Positions 62,011-64,000 of a DNA stretch of 64,000 nt are shown piece after piece. This DNA is from JBJYIN01 sp046237015 (GTDB lineage: Bacteria; Pseudomonadota; Gammaproteobacteria; Enterobacterales; Enterobacteriaceae), in contig NZ_JBJYIN010000009.1 of the NCBI RefSeq assembly GCF_046237015.1, positions 124,001-188,000 of the forward strand, in the 5' to 3' direction. The notes below the pieces were generated by a model that did not search any database, was not told the origin of the DNA, and was given only the letters and a program-made list of their open reading frames with translations. A program made the translations under genes and the position numbers. Numbering within the stretch: position 1 is the first letter of the stretch; the number at the start of each line of letters is the position of its first letter.

Positions 62011-64000
62011 ATGAGACGTATTGAGATCATACTGAGGGAGCTAGAGCGACTTACGCGTGGGCTAAGTCTTACCGATCTTGAACAGGAAGCGGTGTTTACG
62101 GCAGAAAGCATTGGCTTCAACCTCGGATTGGCGCGTAACTCTGTTAGTAAAGATCTCAATCAGTTGTGGAATGACGGTCTGGCGATTAAGAGCCGGGGTC
62201 GCCCGGTGTGCTTTCTGCATCGTCAGACGATTGAGACCCTGTTGGCACGTAAACTGGATGAGTCCGAGCGTGAAGTGCGTTCTGTTGCCGATCTTTTGCC
62301 GCATCATGAAGGATCGGCTTCTGACGATCCGTTTATGGGGTTGATCGGCTACGATCGCAGTCTGCGTGATGCGGTGGAAAAGGGACGAGCCGCCGTGCTT
62401 TATCCGCATGGGTTGCATGTTTTGCTGACGGGGCCGTCCGGGGTCGGAAAAACGTTTTTTGCGGAACTGATGCATCGCTTCGCCTGCGAACACGCCACAG
62501 GAACGCCGCCGCCGCTGGTCTATTTCAACTGTGCGGAATATGCGCACAACCCGGAGTTGCTCTCCTCACATTTGTTTGGTCATCGGCAAGGGGCGTTTAC
62601 TGGCGCGAACGAAAACAAATCCGGTCTGGTAGAACAGGCAGATGGTGGCTATTTGCTGCTGGACGAAGTACATCGCCTGTCTTATGAAGGTCAGGAGAAA
62701 CTGTTCTCGATCTTGGATAAAGGCGAATACCGCCCACTCGGTTCCAGTGCGGTGGCTCGATCGATCGCGGTGCGATTGATTTGCGCGACGACCGAGCCGA
62801 TAAACTCGGCACTGTTACGCACTTTTCAACGTCGTATTCAGGTCTGTATCGATTTACCCGGTATTCGTCAGCGCTCGGTAGAAGAACAGATCGAACTGAT
62901 CGTCGGTTTTTTGCAGCGCGAAAGTCGCAAAATAGAACGCACGGTCAGTATCGATAAAACGCTTCTGTTATGGCTGCTGAATAAACCACTGGAAGGTAAC
63001 ATCGGGCAGCTCAAAAGTGATATCCAATTCTTGTGCGCGCAGGCATGGGCGTCGGGGATGACCGAGCATAATGACACGCTGCAATTGGACAAGCGTTTGG
63101 TGGAGATGCCGGTTAATGCGACGCCTGAACAACGTCAGTTAGTTGATACGCTGTTTGAAACCAAAGAGCGGTTGAACGTTGATGCGCGTACGTTGCCAGC
63201 ATTGAAAAGTTCTCTGGCAACCGGCGCGGAGATTGAGGAAAGCGATCTTTTTTACAGCTTCCTGACCCGTGAATATGTCAATCTGCGTAACAGTAATGTC
63301 CCGCCAGCAGAAACGCTGGCAATACTGAAAAACAAACTCAGCTCCATTTTTGAATACGGTCTCTATAGCCGCGACAGTGTGGCGCATCCGCCGCGCTATG
63401 GCGATCAGATTGAAGAGCGGGTCACGCTACTGATCGGTTGTGTCGAACAGGTACTGGGTTTTTCACTGCCGGAAAATCTGGTTAATCCTTTACGTAAACA
63501 TTTTCTGGCGTTGATTGGCTATGTACAGCGTGGTCTGATTCCGCAACTGTATTCTTCCAGTCTGATCCTGGATCGCTGTAAAGACGAATATGAGAATGCC
63601 ACGCTGCTGTGTCGCAAAATTAACGAGTTGCTGCATATCCAGTGCCCGGCGACAGAGGTGGTCTGGCTCTGCCTGTTTTTGAAAGAGTGTCGCCATTATC
63701 GACAGCGCATTGACGCCAGCCCGGATTGCGGCGTCATCCTGATTGCCCACGGCGCGACAACCGCCACCAGTATGGCGCAGTACGTCAATCGTGTATTGGA
63801 ACGTGATCTGTTCAGCGCGATTGATATGCCGTTTGAGCAATCGGTACACGATACGCTGGAAACATTAACGCAGATGATCCAGAACCGACGCTATCAACGG
63901 TTGATCCTGATGGTGGATATTGGCTCGTTGATCCATTTCGGTAGCACTATTAGCAAACTGTTTCAGATTGATGTCCTGCTTATGCCGAATATTACGCTTA
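62011..64000 (+). CDS. LevR/DgaR-type sigma-54 activator, 3' end beyond window
   Basis: The frame opens at ATG 62011 and runs off the end (663 codons seen). An N-terminal HTH (NLGLARNSVSKDLNQLW) is followed by an AAA+ domain with Walker A GPSGVGKT, the loop GAFTGA and Walker B GGYLLLDEV, then a PRD-like region and the start of an EIIA-like part (VILIAHGATTATSMAQYVNRVL). LevR/DgaR proteins activate PTS operons through sigma-54 and are tuned by PTS phosphorylation. The target operon should lie just beyond this window. Confidence 0.88.
   Translation, partial: MRRIEIILRELERLTRGLSLTDLEQEAVFTAESIGFNLGLARNSVSKDLNQLWNDGLAIKSRGRPVCFLHRQTIETLLARKLDESEREVRSVADLLPHHEGSASDDPFMGLIGYDRSLRDAVEKGRAAVLYPHGLHVLLTGPSGVGKTFFAELMHRFACEHATGTPPPLVYFNCAEYAHNPELLSSHLFGHRQGAFTGANENKSGLVEQADGGYLLLDEVHRLSYEGQEKLFSILDKGEYRPLGSSAVARSIAVRLICATTEPINSALLRTFQRRIQVCIDLPGIRQRSVEEQIELIVGFLQRESRKIERTVSIDKTLLLWLLNKPLEGNIGQLKSDIQFLCAQAWASGMTEHNDTLQLDKRLVEMPVNATPEQRQLVDTLFETKERLNVDARTLPALKSSLATGAEIEESDLFYSFLTREYVNLRNSNVPPAETLAILKNKLSSIFEYGLYSRDSVAHPPRYGDQIEERVTLLIGCVEQVLGFSLPENLVNPLRKHFLALIGYVQRGLIPQLYSSSLILDRCKDEYENATLLCRKINELLHIQCPATEVVWLCLFLKECRHYRQRIDASPDCGVILIAHGATTATSMAQYVNRVLERDLFSAIDMPFEQSVHDTLETLTQMIQNRRYQRLILMVDIGSLIHFGSTISKLFQIDVLLMPNITL

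Noticed and set aside
1..64000. CRISPR arrays, rRNA genes and complete insertion sequences
   Set aside because: No run of regularly spaced identical repeats, no rRNA sequence and no transposase gene were seen. The 27-bp-period units upstream of hipB are 16-bp operators only four in number, not CRISPR.

Overview
The window is chromosomal DNA of a soft-rot Enterobacterales bacterium, most probably Pectobacterium. This rests on close protein similarity and shared gene order with E. coli (yhbP-yraR; pyrBI-yjgK-argF-rraB-yjgM-yjgN; leuX-lptGF / pepA-holC-valS; aspA-dcuA; rhaMDAB / rhaSR). These conserved blocks are interrupted by genes E. coli lacks. The genus is an inference; nothing in the sequence names it.

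Region 1 (1-5.3 kb): a small unknown gene coupled to a membrane bactofilin, then the radical-SAM protein YgiQ, YhbP and YraR. Region 2 (4.9-8.5 kb): the anaerobic ribonucleotide reductase operon nrdDG. Upstream of it lie two NrdR boxes 31 bp apart, an FNR-like site and three DnaA-box matches; ridA follows. Region 3 (8.6-12.8 kb): pyrimidine and arginine synthesis, with pyrBI behind a promoter, a 40-codon leader peptide (pyrL) and an attenuator, then yjgK, argF with tandem ARG boxes, and rraB. Region 4 (12.9-18.2 kb): a rhomboid protease fused to a large C-terminal propeller-like region, the acetyltransferase yjgM, and a yjgN / M48 metallopeptidase pair. Region 5 (18.3-27.6 kb): accessory DNA between yjgN and the tRNA-Leu(CAA) gene leuX. 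It holds a LysR / M20 peptidase / DcuC-like transporter module, a LysR / flavodoxin-fold oxidoreductase pair, a gene remnant, a hipBA locus with four regularly spaced operators, an orphan antitoxin-like gene and a frameshifted P4-type integrase next to leuX.

Region 6 (27.7-36.7 kb): lptGF, divergent from pepA-holC-valS, with a RidA paralogue inserted after valS. A decayed second copy of the valS tail and terminator lies on the far side of the paralogue. Region 7 (37-41.2 kb): dcuA, aspA and a LysR gene for aspartate/fumarate metabolism. Region 8 (41.7-47 kb): an RNA-repair locus. RtcR (CARF plus sigma-54 activator) is divergent from rtcB, which has a near-consensus sigma-54 promoter and is followed closely by an RlaP-type nucleotidyltransferase and a HEAT-repeat protein. 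Region 9 (47-55.4 kb): a ParE-type toxin-antitoxin pair, an HNH nuclease, a DUF1615 lipoprotein, and two chemoreceptors flanking a pair of peptide/nickel-type ABC ATPases without permeases. Region 10 (55.7-61.8 kb): the complete L-rhamnose catabolic operon rhaBADM and its activators rhaS and rhaR, with a perfect CRP site. The window ends inside a LevR/DgaR-type sigma-54 activator.

The strongest candidates for something little described are the four-gene rtc operon, the rhomboid-propeller fusion, the hip operator array with exact 27-bp period, and the duplicated valS tail around the RidA paralogue.
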